From contig JALSHK010000024.1 of assembly GCA_026982275.1 (NCBI GenBank), positions 1 to 6,517 on the forward strand: 6,517 nucleotides of DNA, given 5' to 3'. Source of the DNA: Paracoccaceae bacterium (GTDB lineage Bacteria > Pseudomonadota > Alphaproteobacteria > Rhodobacterales > Rhodobacteraceae). The notes under the pieces are model-generated. The model had not been told where the DNA came from. It ran no database searches and was given only the letters and a program-made list of their open reading frames with translations. The position numbers were made by a program, and so were the translations under genes. Shown here piece after piece: positions 5,612-6,517 of the stretch (its first letter is position 1; every line of letters starts with the position of its first letter).

Positions 5612-6517
5612 ATGGCCGCAGAAACCCCGGCAACCATTGGTAAATACCGGATCGACTCCGTGCTGGGGCAAGGGGCGATGGGCGTGGTCTATAAGGGCCA
5701 TGATCCCGATATAGACCGGGTGGTGGCGGTGAAAACCCTGCACACCCACCTGATGGATGCCGAGGAGCGCGCCTCGTGGCTGGAGCGATTCGCCCGCGAG
5801 GCAAAGGCGGCGGGGCGCGTGCTGCACGGCAATCTGGTCACGATTTTTGACTATCTGGAGCAGGACCAGCAGCCCTATCTGGTGATGGAATACATAGATT
5901 CCGAAACGGTCGAGGACCGGATCAAGCGCCGCCCCTTGCCCAACCTGCAAGAGGTCGGCTCTATCCTTACGCAAATGCTGGCGGGGCTGGATGCGATCCA
6001 TTCGGCGGGAATTGTGCATCGCGATATCAAGCCCGCCAATGTGCTGCTTTTGCCCAACGGGCAGGTGAAGCTGGCGGATTTCGGTGTGGCCAAGGTAGAA
6101 TCCCTCGGCGCGACCCATGGCGGTATGATCGGCACGCCCGATTATATGTCGCCCGAGCAATTCATGGGCCATCAGGCCGGACATCGCACCGATATTTTCG
6201 GCGCGGGGGTGATTATGTTCGAGCTGCTCACGGGGCGAAAGCCCTTTGAATCCGCCTCTCTTGGAGAGTTGACGCAAAAGGTGATTTCCGGCCAGTCGCT
6301 GGATCTGCGCGAGCTGGCCCCCGGTTTGCCCGAAAACCTGTATATCCTTTCCGCCCAAACCCTCGCCACCGATCCGTTGGAGCGCACGCCTGATGCCCGC
6401 GCCTTTGCCAACGGCATCCATGATGCGTTACGCAATGTGGAGAGGCAGGTGCTGGATGATACGGATCGCACCGTGGTTATGCCCAGCGGCGGCGCGCCGG
6501 CACCGGCAAATTTGAGC
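5612..6517 (+). CDS. Hanks-type Ser/Thr protein kinase (3' end outside window)
   Basis: The frame is open from ATG 5612 to the window edge, giving 302 residues without a stop. It is a complete kinase catalytic domain (about 11-272). The glycine loop is LGQGAMGVVYKG (Gly19/21/24), the ATP-anchoring Lys41 is in VVAVKTL, and Glu63 in the following helix fits the salt-bridge partner. The catalytic loop HRDIKPANV has Asp138, Lys140 and Asn143. DFG is at 156-158, the P+1 region GTPDYMSPEQ at 174-183, Asp194 is in TDIFGAGV, and Arg258 is in DPLERTPDA. All key residues are present, so it should be active. It belongs to the bacterial PknB-like class and the N-terminal domain is cytoplasmic. After the kinase domain comes an acidic then Pro/Ala/Gly-rich linker with DDTDRTVVMP (282-291). 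What lies beyond, perhaps a membrane helix and sensor or substrate-binding part, cannot be seen. It probably works with the HAMP sensor upstream. Confidence 0.95.
   Translation, partial: MAAETPATIGKYRIDSVLGQGAMGVVYKGHDPDIDRVVAVKTLHTHLMDAEERASWLERFAREAKAAGRVLHGNLVTIFDYLEQDQQPYLVMEYIDSETVEDRIKRRPLPNLQEVGSILTQMLAGLDAIHSAGIVHRDIKPANVLLLPNGQVKLADFGVAKVESLGATHGGMIGTPDYMSPEQFMGHQAGHRTDIFGAGVIMFELLTGRKPFESASLGELTQKVISGQSLDLRELAPGLPENLYILSAQTLATDPLERTPDARAFANGIHDALRNVERQVLDDTDRTVVMPSGGAPAPANLS

Noticed and set aside
4876..5637. Minus-strand open frame of 253 codons opposite the heme sensor
   Set aside because: The plus-strand protein has a CxxCH motif, two membrane helices and a HAMP domain; the antisense product has no recognisable order.
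5531..6421. Long minus-strand open frame of 296 codons opposite the kinase
   Set aside because: It lies antisense to a clear kinase domain, its translation is rich in His, Gln and Arg with no domain pattern, and it is explained by the codon bias of the plus strand.
1..6517. CRISPR array, insertion sequence, tRNA or phage attachment site
   Set aside because: No direct repeats with regular spacing, transposase-like protein, tRNA fold or terminal inverted repeats were seen.

Overview
The window looks like chromosomal DNA of an alphaproteobacterium, plausibly a member of the Rhodobacteraceae. This placement is an inference from GC-rich coding sequence, protein style and gene content; nothing in the window proves a taxon. 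It opens inside the 3' end of carB, the large subunit of carbamoyl phosphate synthase, which is a housekeeping gene. Everything after carB is a compact envelope-signalling locus that I do not recognise as a named system.

Layout. carB (+) ends at 600. Only 20 bp later it meets the end of a four-gene minus-strand unit, which reads from 4519 down to 621: (1) an exported caspase-fold protein that has lost both catalytic residues and carries a C-terminal peptidoglycan-binding domain; (2) an exported caspase-family (C14) peptidase with an intact His/Cys dyad; (3) a lipoprotein with two GxxxGxxxG glycine zippers and a long coiled coil; (4) a second, smaller coiled-coil lipoprotein. Genes 2 and 3 overlap by 31 bp and genes 3 and 4 are 12 bp apart. 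A 122-bp divergent intergenic region (4520-4641) contains an imperfect dyad symmetry. On its other side, reading plus, are a membrane sensor (Tll0287-like/DUF3365 domain with one CxxCH heme motif, then HAMP, then nothing) and a Hanks-type Ser/Thr protein kinase that runs off the end of the window.

How the genes may work together (inference). The sensor would detect a redox or ligand state in the periplasm with heme and pass it through its HAMP domain to a partner, most simply the neighbouring cytoplasmic kinase. The divergent operon supplies a periplasmic protease, a catalytically dead relative tethered to the wall, and two membrane-anchored coiled-coil lipoproteins. Together this resembles a stress- or damage-responsive envelope proteolysis module. 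Whether it ends in cell death, wall remodelling or regulated processing cannot be told from sequence.

No tRNA, rRNA, CRISPR array, insertion sequence, attachment site or replication origin is visible. No stretch longer than about 125 bp lacks a gene. I found no convincing intrinsic terminator.
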